DNA of 64,000 nt from Aquiflexum gelatinilyticum (GTDB taxonomy: Bacteria; Bacteroidota; Bacteroidia; Cytophagales; Cyclobacteriaceae): positions 106,025 to 170,024 of the forward strand of contig NZ_JANSUY010000011.1 of assembly GCF_024741135.1 (NCBI RefSeq), in the 5' to 3' direction. The position numbers were made by a program, and so were the translations under genes. Shown piece after piece: positions 39,024-48,781 of the stretch. Each line of letters starts with the position of its first letter. Positions within the stretch are counted from its first letter, which is position 1. The notes under the pieces are model-generated. The model was not told where the DNA came from. It did not search any database and saw only the letters and a program-made list of their open reading frames with translations.

Positions 39024-40229
39024 ATGAGTTTGGCAAAAAAAGCATTAGACCAAGGAGAAGGAATTCTGAGATTGACCCCAACATGGGTGCCGCGTTCTTT
39101 TTGTGTTCCGGGAAGGCGGATCAAACTCCATCCTGACGATTACTATGCGCTCGGTGGAGCCCGGGGAGGTATTGACGAGCGTTGGTTTTCTTCGACCACT
39201 CCTGCCCAAAACGGCCCCTTAACAAGTAAAAATGAAGGTCTCAGCCACATCGCATTTGAAGACGGTGGCAAAACGGAGCTTTTCTTGTTGAAAGATGCCA
39301 TAGCCGACATCGGGGCCCAAATCATCGGTGACAGGTTATGGAACAAATACAAATCGTGGCCGATGTATTCCAAGTTTTTTGACAATATGGGCCCGCTTCC
39401 TCACCATATCCATCCGAGTGATGAATTCGGTGCACTAACCGGACAAAACGGCAAACCCGAAGCTTACTATTTTCCACCGCAGGTGAATAACCACGGCGGG
39501 GATTTTCCCTATACTTTCTTTGGAATTGCCCCGGGGACATCCAAGGAAACCATCCTTGACTGTTTGAAAAACTTCAACAAGGGCGACAACAAGATCACCA
39601 ATTATTCTCAGGCATTCAGACTACAACCCGGAACAGGTTGGGATGTGCCCCCCGGAATGCTACATGCACCGGGTAGTTTGTGTACTTACGAACCACAAAA
39701 AGCTTCAGATATTTTTGCCATGTACCAGTCCTTGGTCAATGAGGCCATCATTCCGGATGAACTCCTATGGAATGCCACTCCAAAAGACCGAATCGGAGAT
39801 TATGAGCTGCTTTTGGAGATGATCGATTGGGATTTGAATGTCAATCCAAACCTGATGGACAACCACTACATGGAACCAAAGCCCGTGCAGGATATTGAGA
39901 AAATGCATGCTGCAGGATACCATGAGTCTTGGATTTGCTATCGCTCTCACGATTACAGTGCCAAAGAACTGACAGTTTTCCCGGGTCAGACCGTAACCAT
40001 TACCGACAATGCCGCTTACGGCATGATCATGATGCAGGGCCATGGAAAAATGGGGGCTTGGGATATCGAAACACCTGCCTTGATCCGGTTTGGACAGTTG
40101 ACCCATGACGAGTATTTCGTCAGCGAAAAAGCTGCTATGGCCGGTGTCAAAATCACAAACCATTCAAAAACAGATCCCATTGTAATGTTGAAGCATTTCG
40201 GTCCTGACAATCCGGATTTGAAACTTTGA
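39024..40229 (+). CDS. cupin protein similar to class I mannose-6-phosphate isomerase
   Basis: A 401-residue cytoplasmic protein with two cupin domains. The metal-binding set of a ManA-like isomerase is visible: HHIHPSDEFG, EAYYF, and PPGMLHAPGSLCTYE about 100 residues later. It probably interconverts an aldose and a ketose or a sugar phosphate; the substrate is unknown. It stands between the DUF4432 gene and a TIM-barrel gene and is likely co-regulated with them. Confidence 0.75.
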   Translation: MSLAKKALDQGEGILRLTPTWVPRSFCVPGRRIKLHPDDYYALGGARGGIDERWFSSTTPAQNGPLTSKNEGLSHIAFEDGGKTELFLLKDAIADIGAQIIGDRLWNKYKSWPMYSKFFDNMGPLPHHIHPSDEFGALTGQNGKPEAYYFPPQVNNHGGDFPYTFFGIAPGTSKETILDCLKNFNKGDNKITNYSQAFRLQPGTGWDVPPGMLHAPGSLCTYEPQKASDIFAMYQSLVNEAIIPDELLWNATPKDRIGDYELLLEMIDWDLNVNPNLMDNHYMEPKPVQDIEKMHAAGYHESWICYRSHDYSAKELTVFPGQTVTITDNAAYGMIMMQGHGKMGAWDIETPALIRFGQLTHDEYFVSEKAAMAGVKITNHSKTDPIVMLKHFGPDNPDLKL

Positions 40230-40234
40230 TAATT

Positions 40235-40269
40235 AAAGTACAAAGTATCAAGAACCAAGTACCAAGCAA
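40235..40269. repeat. degenerate 7-bp tandem repeat
   Basis: Five heptads after the cupin stop codon: AAAGTAC, AAAGTAT, CAAGAAC, CAAGTAC, CAAGCAA. Confidence 0.55.
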
Positions 40270-40324
40270 AATAAGAGGCGAGATATTAGAGCCGAGAAGC
40301 GAGAAAAGCTCGGATTCAAAATCA

Positions 40325-40416
40325 ATTAACCAAATAACCATTAACCTTCTAGCAAAATACCCATTAACCGAATAACCATAATCCATCCAATAACCATTAA
40401 CAAATAACCAAAATAC
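40325..40416. repeat. degenerate AATAACC-type tandem repeat
   Basis: A 90-bp run of imperfect TAACCAT/AATAACC units, about 7 bp in period, up to the start of the TIM-barrel gene. Confidence 0.55.
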
Positions 40417-40417
40417 C

Positions 40418-41449
40418 ATGTCCCAAAATAACTATCCAAAACTACACAATGCGACTTGGCCGGGTATTGTGGGGAAAGGCCCCGACTCAGAGCCAATCAT
40501 TTCATTTGAAGACATGCTGCAATATACCGCCGCCGCAGAAGTCAATGGGGTAAAGTTTGACGGTATTGATATCGGGCTTTTTGATCCACATATTGATCTG
40601 GATATGTCCGATGACGGTATCAAGAGATTGGCAGAAAAAGTGCAGAAACTCAACCTGAATATCGGAAGCCTTGTTGCTCCGATCTGGGGTGGACCTGCTA
40701 TGGGAAGTAAGGAAGACCGTGCCCTTTTTGTGGAAATGGTCCGAAAATCATGTGTTTTCGGTCAAAAACTCAAAGACCTTGGTGTGAGACCTTACGGAAT
40801 AGTAAGGATCGATTCGGCCAGCAGTGTTGAAAACTGGGCCAAAGACCCGATCAACAATACCAAACTGATTGCACAGACATTCAGAGAAGCCTGTGATGTG
40901 GCTGCGGATTTTGGAGAAAAGCTCGCTGCCGAAGGTGAAATCTGCTGGGGAGGCATGCACAGTTGGAGGGCGATGGTGGACACCCTTGACCAGACCAACA
41001 GGCCCAACATCGGATTCCAGGCAGATATGTCCCATACTTTCCTTTACATGTTGGGTTACAACAGCCCGGATGACAGGATTCTTCCAAAGAACTTTGACTG
41101 GAATGACCGGGAGACATTGGATGAAGCATTCAAAAAATTGACAAAAGCACTCCGACCTTGGACCATTGATTTCCATGTGGCACAAAATGACGGGACAGTT
41201 TTCGGTTCGGGTTCGCATGACAAAACAGGCAGACATTGCCTTGCTAATGATCCAAATGGCAAACTTGACATTGCTAGAGACGCAGGCCATTGGCTGCGAA
41301 ATGCAGATGGAGAACTCACCAAAGCTTTCCAGCATATTTGTTGGGATGGCTGTATGTTTCCCAATGCCGTGATGGGCAAGCAGCAGACTTGGAACGATAT
41401 CCTTGCCAAAATGATCGAAGTGCGCAATGCACATGGATGGGTTGGATAA
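40418..41449 (+). CDS. TIM-barrel sugar isomerase/epimerase family protein
   Basis: A 343-residue cytoplasmic TIM barrel of the xylose-isomerase-like superfamily. Candidate catalytic residues lie in [30 protein letters not shown] and [10 protein letters not shown], which follow the E-D-H-E metal order of the family only approximately. Relatives sit with Gfo/Idh/MocA genes in sugar and inositol pathways. The Gfo/Idh/MocA gene follows 175 bp later. Substrate unknown. Confidence 0.8.
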   Translation: MSQNNYPKLHNATWPGIVGKGPDSEPIISFEDMLQYTAAAEVNGVKFDGIDIGLFDPHIDLDMSDDGIKRLAEKVQKLNLNIGSLVAPIWGGPAMGSKEDRALFVEMVRKSCVFGQKLKDLGVRPYGIVRIDSASSVENWAKDPINNTKLIAQTFREACDVAADFGEKLAAEGEICWGGMHSWRAMVDTLDQTNRPNIGFQADMSHTFLYMLGYNSPDDRILPKNFDWNDRETLDEAFKKLTKALRPWTIDFHVAQNDGTVFGSGSHDKTGRHCLANDPNGKLDIARDAGHWLRNADGELTKAFQHICWDGCMFPNAVMGKQQTWNDILAKMIEVRNAHGWVG

Positions 41450-41452
41450 GTG

Positions 41453-41542
41453 GGAAGTATAAAGTCAGAAGTTGGAAGTGAAAAGTGAGAGGTAAGAGGT
41501 AAGAGGTAGGAAGTAGGAAGTGAATGGTGGGAGGTAATCGGT
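41453..41542. repeat. degenerate 7-bp tandem repeat, best example
   Basis: From 41487 the heptads are in perfect phase: GAGAGGT, AAGAGGT, AAGAGGT, AGGAAGT, AGGAAGT, GAATGGT, GGGAGGT, AATCGGT. The phase extends less clearly to about 41453, just after the TIM-barrel stop codon. Confidence 0.7.
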
Positions 41543-41624
41543 AAAGACTTCAAAACTTTTTTTAACCTTGAAACTTTTAAACTTTCCAACCCTTTGAAAT
41601 TTTCAAATCTTTAAATCCAAAATA

Positions 41625-42785
41625 ATGAGCAAAAAACATATAAGAATCGGACTCATAGGAACGGGCTTGATGGGTAGAATTCACACCAACGCCTATAAGC
41701 GCATCCCTGACTTTTTTCCTGAATTTGAATACCTGCCAGTATTGCAGGCTGTATGCGCAAGGAGGGAAGATAAGGTCAAAGCCTTTGCTGAACAGTGGGG
41801 CTATACCTCCTACGAAACTGACTGGAAGAAACTGATTGCGAGAGATGACATTGATGCGGTGGACATTTGTACCCCCAATGCTTTTCATGCCGAAATAGCC
41901 ATTGCGGCAGCTGCTGCAGGAAAGATGATCCTTTGTGAAAAACCGCTTTCCAAAACTTTGGAGGAAGGCGAGAAAATGGTCAAAGCTGTAGAAAAGGCAG
42001 GTATTGCAAATACTGTCTGGTACAATTATAGAAAAGTCCCGGCCGTGACTTTAGCCAAGCAAATCGTCGACTCGGGAAAACTTGGTAAAATATTCCATTA
42101 CCGCGCCAACTTCCTTCAGGACTGGACAATCAATCCCGAACTGCCACAAGGTGGAGATGGGCTCTGGAGATTGGATGTAGACGCTGCAGGTTCGGGGGTG
42201 ACCGGAGACCTTTTGGCGCATTGCATCGATACGGCCATGTGGCTTAATGGCGGCATCAAAGATGTTTCATCCATGACCGAAACTTTCGTCAAAGAAAGGG
42301 TTCATCAGGGAAGCGGACAGGTTCAGAAAGTCGGTATTGACGATGCATGTATTTTTCATTGCCACTTTGACAATGGATCCCTCGGGCTTTTTGAAGCTAC
42401 CAGGTATGCAAGAGGGCACAAAGCCCTTTATACCTTTGAAATAAACGGGGAACATGCCTCCATCAGGTGGGATTTACACGACATGAACTGGCTGGAATAT
42501 TTTGACCATAAAGATGATCCTCATGTCAGGGGATGGAGAAAAATCCACATTACTGAAGGAGAACAACCTTACATGAAAAGGTGGTGGATTCCCGGAACTA
42601 GCATCGGGTATGAGCATTCTTTCATCCATCATGCAGCGGATTTTTTCCAAAGCTTAGAAACCGGGAAACCCTGCTCACCGACTTTCAAAGATGCCTACGA
42701 AACCCAAAAAGTCTGTCAGGCAGTCCTTGACTCCGCAGCCTCAAAAAGTTGGAAAGATACAGGGGTAGATTGGACAGAGAAGTAA
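41625..42785 (+). CDS. Gfo/Idh/MocA family NAD(P)-dependent oxidoreductase
   Basis: A 386-residue cytoplasmic protein. The Rossmann motif is near the N-terminus ([12 protein letters not shown]), the [15 protein letters not shown] motif carries the family's catalytic-type lysine, and a C-terminal alpha/beta substrate domain follows ([19 protein letters not shown]). The family oxidises sugars, inositols or glycosides, often at C2 or C3. Adjacent to the TIM-barrel gene, it probably shares a pathway with it. A strong terminator follows. Confidence 0.9.
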   Translation: MSKKHIRIGLIGTGLMGRIHTNAYKRIPDFFPEFEYLPVLQAVCARREDKVKAFAEQWGYTSYETDWKKLIARDDIDAVDICTPNAFHAEIAIAAAAAGKMILCEKPLSKTLEEGEKMVKAVEKAGIANTVWYNYRKVPAVTLAKQIVDSGKLGKIFHYRANFLQDWTINPELPQGGDGLWRLDVDAAGSGVTGDLLAHCIDTAMWLNGGIKDVSSMTETFVKERVHQGSGQVQKVGIDDACIFHCHFDNGSLGLFEATRYARGHKALYTFEINGEHASIRWDLHDMNWLEYFDHKDDPHVRGWRKIHITEGEQPYMKRWWIPGTSIGYEHSFIHHAADFFQSLETGKPCSPTFKDAYETQKVCQAVLDSAASKSWKDTGVDWTEK

Positions 42786-42799
42786 ACCAAAAGAGCATA

Positions 42800-42830
42800 A
42801 AAAAAACCTCCTTTTTGGAGGTTTTTTTTC
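42800..42830. terminator. bidirectional intrinsic terminator
   Basis: An AAAAAACCTCC / GGAGGTTTTTT stem with a short T-rich loop and T/A runs on both sides, between the convergent Gfo/Idh/MocA and DUF2911 genes. Confidence 0.88.
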
Positions 42831-42851
42831 CGTTTGATGTAATGGGAATAA

Positions 42852-43457
42852 TCAGAAAGCTCCTTTAAAGCCTTCCATTTTTTGGTCCACCTGAGTGTCA
42901 ACCATAAATGACAATCTTACTTTTTCCCACGCCATAGTCACCTTGGCCACTTTGTTGTTTTCTGCAGAAATGGTGTAAGAAAGTCTTTCCTGAGAATCCG
43001 CTGTCATTACGGGAGTTACTTTGATAGCAACTGCATCATCTTTTGCCATTGCTTCCTCGTCGATTTTGCCGTCTTTCATGTAGGTAAAAACTGAATTGGC
43101 TTTACCGTTAAGGTGAACAGTCCACTCGCCAGAAGCCATTGGTGTGATGAAAATGGAATATTTGCCGGCGCGAAGGTTTTTGCCGCCAACACTTACTCCC
43201 GTACTGAATTCAATGATTGTTGTGGCATTGGCACCCGCTCTCCAGGTTACGCCATACTTTTCGATTTCCCCAAAAATCTGCCTTCCTTTCACAGCAGGAG
43301 AAGAATAGTCGATACTGATTTTGGTGAAACCTACATTTTGGGAAACAAAAGCGGCCGGGCTTGCAGCAGGGGACTGAAGTTGTGCATTAGACTGAACTGT
43401 AGCTGCCAAAAACAACATCAAGGTCATTGCAAAGAAATAGATTCTGGTGTTTTTCAT
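42852..43457 (-). CDS. DUF2911 secreted protein
   Basis: A 201-residue protein with a signal peptide (1-25, ending QSNAQ). DUF2911 signatures: ISIDYSSPAVKGRQIFG, VTWRAGANATT, LRAGKYSIFITP and WTVHLN. Role unknown; common in Bacteroidota as an exported protein. Confidence 0.88.
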   Translation of the reverse strand: MKNTRIYFFAMTLMLFLAATVQSNAQLQSPAASPAAFVSQNVGFTKISIDYSSPAVKGRQIFGEIEKYGVTWRAGANATTIIEFSTGVSVGGKNLRAGKYSIFITPMASGEWTVHLNGKANSVFTYMKDGKIDEEAMAKDDAVAIKVTPVMTADSQERLSYTISAENNKVAKVTMAWEKVRLSFMVDTQVDQKMEGFKGAF

Positions 43458-43586
43458 AATTTTAATAATTTGGATTTATGGAATGGTGAAGATACGATAA
43501 GGAATGGAAATTTAATCTCCAAGAAGAGATCAACAAAATTTTGGATTCCTCAATAAATAAAACATTTTTGTTTTAAAAAGCGGCCT

Positions 43587-44303
43587 TTGAGTTCAAACAT
43601 AATTATCGATTGGCAAGAAACCAATCCCGTTTGGGAAAAATTCGCGGTCTCTCCGCTTTTGGATGAGCTTCATATAATCCGGATTGGGATAGCAAATAAC
43701 TTGGAGAAAATCCTGCGGCATACGGGATTATTAAGCGGGGAAGAATTAATAAAATCAGAAAGATTTGTGAGAGAACAGGACAAATACAGTTTTCTTGCCA
43801 GCTCCGTAATGAAGAAAATACTTTGCAGTTACTATATCGGTTGTGAACCACAATCAGTAGAATTTGAGGTAAACGAATTCAACAAGCCCAAAATCAAAAT
43901 CCAAAAAGACATCCATTACAATACCTCGCATTCAGGTGATTGGCTCCTATTTATTTTTTCCAACAATCCCTGTGGCATTGATGTGGAGAGAATAAATCCT
44001 GAATTTGATTATATATCCATTTTGGAAATGTCTTTTCATCATGATGAAATTGATTTTATTCAAAAATCAAAAGAACCAATCAACCAATTTTTCAAAATCT
44101 GGACAATTAAAGAATCTATATTGAAAGCGGAAGGAACAGGTCTGATGGACAATCTCAATGAATTAAATACACTCCAAGATTTTGCTAAATTGCCGGAAAA
44201 CACGGATCCTTGGAATACCAAAAGCTTGTTGATCGAAGAAGATTATTGGTGTAGCCTGTGCTTTAAAAATGCTTCTTCAAAAATTAAATACTTTGAGTTT
44301 TGA
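43587..44303 (+). CDS. 4'-phosphopantetheinyl transferase (Sfp-like)
   Basis: A 238-residue protein with the Sfp signatures GIDVERI (Mg-binding aspartate), a second acidic position in the FHHDEIDF region, and KIWTIKESILKAEGTGL. These enzymes move phosphopantetheine from CoA onto carrier proteins. No ATG exists in frame before residue 70 or so; the best start is TTG at 43587, because an in-frame stop lies about 30 bp upstream. No carrier protein, NRPS, PKS or fatty-acid genes are nearby. The peptidase gene starts 45 bp later. Confidence 0.85.
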   Translation: MSSNIIIDWQETNPVWEKFAVSPLLDELHIIRIGIANNLEKILRHTGLLSGEELIKSERFVREQDKYSFLASSVMKKILCSYYIGCEPQSVEFEVNEFNKPKIKIQKDIHYNTSHSGDWLLFIFSNNPCGIDVERINPEFDYISILEMSFHHDEIDFIQKSKEPINQFFKIWTIKESILKAEGTGLMDNLNELNTLQDFAKLPENTDPWNTKSLLIEEDYWCSLCFKNASSKIKYFEF

Positions 44304-44348
44304 AAACTCCTTCATTCCTTCCCATTTATCCAACCAAAAAATAATTCT

Positions 44349-46553
44349 ATGAAGCCCAAAAATCCTTTAAAGCTGTTTTTGATTGTTCTGGCCCATTTTT
44401 TTATCACTGTTTCTTTTGCCCAACAAGGCGATATCAAATGGTCAAATGATGGCACAGCTTATTTCAGTGTCGAACAAAGCGAGATCGTACAATACACCTT
44501 GCCTGCAAACGACAGAAAAGTGCTCGTCAGCAAACAACAATTGACTCCTACAGGAAAAAGCGAACCGCTCAAATTGGACTTGTATGCGTTCTCGGATGAC
44601 AATTCCAAGCTGCTTATTTTCACTAATTCCAAACAGGTCTGGAGAATCAACACCCGTGGTGATTATTGGGTTTTGGATCTGAAGGACAACAGCCTAAAAC
44701 AATTGGGCAAATCAAGGCCTGAATCTTCGCTCATGTTTGCAAAAATATCCCCTGACGGCACCAAAGCAGTTTATGTCAGCGAATACAACATCTACTTGGA
44801 AGATCTCGCAACACAGACCACCACCGCACTTACCAAAGACGGAAACAGAAAATTCATTAACGGAACATTCGATTGGGTATATGAGGAAGAATTTGCCTGC
44901 CGAGATGGTTTCCGTTGGAGTAATGACAGCAAGTCGATCGCATTTTGGCAATTGGATGCAGAAGGAACAAGGGATTATTACATGATCAATAATACCGACT
45001 CGGTGTATTCCAGAATCATTCCTGTAGAGTATCCAAAAGTCGGTGAAAGCCCTTCAGCAGCTCGGATCGGCGTGATTGATATTGCTACCTCCAAAACCAA
45101 ATGGATGGATATCGAAGGTGACCCAAGACAACATTATCTCGTCAGGTTGGAGTTTATTCCCGGGACAAATGAATTTCTGGTACAGCAGCTGAACCGCAAA
45201 CAAAACGAAAGCAAAATCCTGAGGGTCGATGCGGCTACCGGAAAAACAAAACTTATCCATACAGAAAGAGATCCTGCTTGGGTAGAAGTGATGGTTCCAG
45301 GGGAAAATACTTACGACATAGATTTCAAGCATCCCATGCATTGGCTTGCAGGTGGAAAAGAATTTCTTTGGTCAAGTGAAAAAGGAGGATGGAGACAATT
45401 GTACAGGATCAGTACCGACGGGACCAAAGAGGTTTTGGTCACACCGGGAAGCTATGATGCCATTTCATTAAAAGGCTATGATGAAAAAAGCGGATTGGTA
45501 TATTTCATTGCCTCTCCTGACAATGCTACCCAAAAATATCTTTACCGTACCAGATTGGATGGCAAAGGAAAATTGGAAAGGGTTTCCCCTGTAGGATTTG
45601 AGGGAACACATAGTTACAACATTTCTCCCAATGCCAAATTTGCACAACATCGTTTTTCCAACCATTACACCAAACCCTTGGCTGAAATGGTGAGTCTGCC
45701 AAAGCATCAGGCTTTGAATGAAAAGGAAAGCATCGCTGCTAACCTCGCTGGTGCGCAAGTGCAAAAGACAACAGAGTTTTTTAAAATCACCACGGAAGAA
45801 GGCGTCGAAATGGACGGGTGGATGGTAAAGCCTGTAAACTTTGACCCAGCAAAAAAATATCCTGTTCTATTTTATGTCTATACCGAACCTTGGGGTGCGA
45901 CAGTTGCAGATGCTTTTGGTGCGACCAGAAACCGGTACTACAGAGGTGACATGCGCCAAGACGGATATATCTACATCTCCTTGGACAACCGTGGTACGCC
46001 TGCGCCAAAAGGGAGCGCTTGGAGAAAATCCATCTACCGCAAAATTGGTGACATCAATATCCGCGACCAAGCCCTTGGTGCAAAGGAAATCCTAAAGTGG
46101 TCATTTGTGGATCCCGAAAGGATCGCAGTTTGGGGCTGGAGTGGCGGGGGTTCAGCTACACTCAACCTGATGTTCCAATACCCTGAAATCTACAAGACAG
46201 GCATTTCCGGAGCAGCAGTAGCTAACCAACTCACTTATGATAATATCTATCAGGAAAGATATATGGGCTTGCCTCAGGAAAATTTGGAAGACTTTGTTAA
46301 CGGTTCTCCTCTGACTCATGCCAAAAATCTGAAGGGCAACTTGCTCTATATCCATGGTACCGCCGATGACAATGTCCATTACCAAAACGCCGACATGCTC
46401 ATCAACGAACTGATCAAGCATAACAAGCAATTTCAGGTCATGCCCTATCCCAACAGGTCTCATGGGATCTCAGGCGGAGATGCTGCATACCTTCACTTAT
46501 CGACATTGTATACCAATTATTTGAAGAAATATTGCCCGCCGGGAGGAAGGTAA
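44349..46553 (+). CDS. DPP IV-like S9 peptidase, secreted
   Basis: A 734-residue protein. A signal peptide (1-25, ending SFAQ) is followed by a DPP-IV N-terminal beta-propeller with the DWVYEEEF motif, whose glutamates bind the substrate N-terminus in dipeptidyl peptidases, and a C-terminal peptidase domain. The triad is Ser in GWSGGGS, Asp in GTADDNVH and His in NRSHGISGG. It should release N-terminal dipeptides in the periplasm. Confidence 0.92.
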   Translation: MKPKNPLKLFLIVLAHFFITVSFAQQGDIKWSNDGTAYFSVEQSEIVQYTLPANDRKVLVSKQQLTPTGKSEPLKLDLYAFSDDNSKLLIFTNSKQVWRINTRGDYWVLDLKDNSLKQLGKSRPESSLMFAKISPDGTKAVYVSEYNIYLEDLATQTTTALTKDGNRKFINGTFDWVYEEEFACRDGFRWSNDSKSIAFWQLDAEGTRDYYMINNTDSVYSRIIPVEYPKVGESPSAARIGVIDIATSKTKWMDIEGDPRQHYLVRLEFIPGTNEFLVQQLNRKQNESKILRVDAATGKTKLIHTERDPAWVEVMVPGENTYDIDFKHPMHWLAGGKEFLWSSEKGGWRQLYRISTDGTKEVLVTPGSYDAISLKGYDEKSGLVYFIASPDNATQKYLYRTRLDGKGKLERVSPVGFEGTHSYNISPNAKFAQHRFSNHYTKPLAEMVSLPKHQALNEKESIAANLAGAQVQKTTEFFKITTEEGVEMDGWMVKPVNFDPAKKYPVLFYVYTEPWGATVADAFGATRNRYYRGDMRQDGYIYISLDNRGTPAPKGSAWRKSIYRKIGDINIRDQALGAKEILKWSFVDPERIAVWGWSGGGSATLNLMFQYPEIYKTGISGAAVANQLTYDNIYQERYMGLPQENLEDFVNGSPLTHAKNLKGNLLYIHGTADDNVHYQNADMLINELIKHNKQFQVMPYPNRSHGISGGDAAYLHLSTLYTNYLKKYCPPGGR

Positions 46554-46596
46554 AATCAACAGATTCAAAGGCAAAATTCATCCTAATTTCAAAGCT

Positions 46597-46682
46597 TTCC
46601 TTAGGAAAAGTGTGATGATTTACATTTTTTCCTTTGAAAAAGTGTATTTGATTACATTTATTCCTTTGGAAAAGTGTAGATC
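46597..46682 (+). promoter_or_regulatory. three direct repeats with 32-bp period upstream of the ebo cluster
   Basis: The core CCTTWGRAAAAGTGT begins at 46599, 46631 and 46663, exactly 32 bp apart, and is followed in each unit by a partly conserved ATTTRMATTT stretch. Thirty-two bases are about three helical turns, so the cores face the same side of the DNA, as expected for a cooperative activator or repressor. They sit 170-250 bp upstream of eboA. Regulation is inferred. Confidence 0.5.
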
Positions 46683-46852
46683 ATAGTTAAGGGAGGACAA
46701 ACTGAAATCCAAAACCTGTAATGAAGTGGACAAATCCTCTCATGATTTAAATCATATTCTTCCGATTATGAAAATCGATGAGGACAATCTAAATTCACAT
46801 AAAAGTAAATCGGCCAAACATTGGATCTATTTGACCTAAATAACAGTTAACC

Positions 46853-47755
46853 ATGGACAAAATTATAGATTTAGATAAAGCCAAAGCCTTCCTATTGGAG
46901 TTTTTGCAGCAGGAGGCTGATCCAAAATCCATCGAATGGCTCTTGGTCCAAAAAGAAAAAATCCAATCAGAATCTTCTTACCTGAAGTTTTATATGGCCT
47001 TTGGTCAGGCATCGAGGTATTTCAAAAAATACCTATTACAGCCTTCTGAAAGTCAAAAAAACGAAGCAAATACTTTGCTTCAAGGTTTCCGTCCCGATAC
47101 TTGGGACCAGCTGCAGACAGCAAGAACTTACCTCTTGCTTCACTTTGAAGAAAGAGACCCGACATCTTGGGTGACGGCGATGAACAAACTTTTTGAAACC
47201 GGCGACATGCACGAACAGCAGTCCCTTTATGCCGCCATTCCTTTGATGCCTTTCCAAAAAGAAATGAAGGATCGTGCTATCGAAGGTCTCAGAACCAACA
47301 TCAGTTCTATCTTTGATGCCATTGCCCTGAACAATCCATATCCTGCGGCTAATTTTGATGAAAGGGCTTGGAATCAGATGGTGATCAAGTCCATTTTCCT
47401 GCTCCGACCTTTATATCAAATCGAAGGAGCGGATGAAAGGGCCAATCCTCAACTTGCCAATATCCTGATCGACTTTGCCCATGAAAGATGGGCAGCAGGA
47501 CGTAAAGTGATGCCTGAGCTTTGGCGTTTTGTCGGGCCTTTTATCAATGAAGAAAACATAAAAGACATAGAGGTAGTATTACAGACCGGAGACCCGCTTC
47601 AGGAAAAGGCCGCGCTTTTGGCTTGCATCAAAAGCAGCTTTGACAAAGCAAGGAACCTGCTTGATGAAAACCATGTCATCAAAGAAGCCATCGAAACCGG
47701 AGGAATTACCTGGGAATCAATAGGAAAGGAATTCCAGGAAACGCTTCCTAAATAG
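46853..47755 (+). CDS. eboA: EboA family protein
   Basis: A 300-residue, helix-rich cytoplasmic protein of the EboA family (residues about 10-290). Its identity rests on the pattern of the protein and its position at the head of a complete ebo set. In Nostoc the ebo genes are needed to move a scytonemin precursor to the periplasm, and related genes in Pseudomonas are linked to nematode repellence. The biochemical role of EboA is unknown. No signal peptide or membrane helix is seen. Confidence 0.82.
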   Translation: MDKIIDLDKAKAFLLEFLQQEADPKSIEWLLVQKEKIQSESSYLKFYMAFGQASRYFKKYLLQPSESQKNEANTLLQGFRPDTWDQLQTARTYLLLHFEERDPTSWVTAMNKLFETGDMHEQQSLYAAIPLMPFQKEMKDRAIEGLRTNISSIFDAIALNNPYPAANFDERAWNQMVIKSIFLLRPLYQIEGADERANPQLANILIDFAHERWAAGRKVMPELWRFVGPFINEENIKDIEVVLQTGDPLQEKAALLACIKSSFDKARNLLDENHVIKEAIETGGITWESIGKEFQETLPK

Positions 47756-47800
47756 GCTTCAAGTAATATTCCTAACAGGTTTTGAGTTCAATAGAACCTG

Positions 47801-47830
47801 CTGTGGACTATGGACTGTTGACTATGGACC
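47801..47830. repeat. degenerate 7-bp tandem repeat between eboA and eboB
   Basis: Heptads CTGTGGA, CTATGGA, CTGTTGA, CTATGGA in phase. Same consensus family as the tracts at 22762 and 23643. Confidence 0.6.
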
Positions 47831-47870
47831 ATTTAAATAATATAGTTTACCCACATAAAAATATCACAAA

Positions 47871-48779
47871 ATGGAAATGTTTATAGATCCCCATATTCAT
47901 GTTGTTTCCAGGACTACTGATGACTACGAAGCCATGCGCAAAGCAGGAATCGTAGCGATCATCGAACCGGCTTTTTGGTTGGGTCAGCCACGAACTGAGG
48001 TGGGAAGCTTCAAAGATTATTTCAGCACCTTGGTCGGTTGGGAGCGGTTCCGCGCCAAGCAATTCGGCATCGTCCATTATTGTACGATGGGGCTGAATTC
48101 GAAAGAAGCTAATAATGTTCCTTTGGCCGAAGAAGTAATGGAATTGTTGCCTTTGTATGTGGGGAAGGAAGGCGTCGTCGCCATCGGAGAAATCGGCTAT
48201 GATGACCAAACGGAAGCTGAGGACCGTTTTTACCGCCTTCAACTTGAATTGGCCAAGGAAGTGAATCTTCCGGTTTTGATCCATACCCCACATAGGGATA
48301 AGAAAAAAGGAACTTACCGCAGCATGGATGTCAGTGAAGAACATGGCCTGCCGCCAAGCATGGTCATCGTCGACCATAACAATGAAGAAACCGTCAAAGA
48401 GGTTTTGGACAGGGGTTATTGGGCAGCATTTACCATTTATCCACACACCAAAATGGGAAGTGAGCGGATGGCAGAGATTGTAAAGCATTACGGTCCCGAA
48501 AGGATAATTGTAGACAGTGCCGCTGATTGGGGTATCAGTGACCCTTTGGCGGTTCCAAAAACAGCCGCTTTGATGAGGAAAATGGGAATTCCTGAAGAAC
48601 ATATCCGCATGACATGCTACCAAAATGCCCTGACAGCCTATTCCCAAAGTGGACAGATGGATGAAATGGATTGGCTCAAACCGGAACCGATTGACCAAAG
48701 AGAAAGGCAATTTGGCAACTCCGTTCTCAGAGGCGGACAGACCCCAAGAGTCGAAGGATCTGACATTGTGGAGAATTAA
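47871..48779 (+). CDS. eboB: TatD-like metal hydrolase EboB
   Basis: A 302-residue TIM-barrel protein of the TatD / amidohydrolase type. Metal-site motifs run in order: DPHIH near the N-terminus, GEIGYDD, IHTPHR, DHNNEE and DSAADWG. Cytoplasmic by appearance. The substrate is unknown; in the ebo cluster it probably processes the same small molecule as the neighbours. The stop codon is two bases before the eboC start, indicating co-translation. Confidence 0.85.
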   Translation: MEMFIDPHIHVVSRTTDDYEAMRKAGIVAIIEPAFWLGQPRTEVGSFKDYFSTLVGWERFRAKQFGIVHYCTMGLNSKEANNVPLAEEVMELLPLYVGKEGVVAIGEIGYDDQTEAEDRFYRLQLELAKEVNLPVLIHTPHRDKKKGTYRSMDVSEEHGLPPSMVIVDHNNEETVKEVLDRGYWAAFTIYPHTKMGSERMAEIVKHYGPERIIVDSAADWGISDPLAVPKTAALMRKMGIPEEHIRMTCYQNALTAYSQSGQMDEMDWLKPEPIDQRERQFGNSVLRGGQTPRVEGSDIVEN

Positions 48780-48781
48780 GC

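Noticed and set aside
46597..46682. Short CRISPR array
   Set aside because: There are only three units, the intervening parts are partly similar rather than unique, and no cas genes are present. Regulatory iterons fit better.
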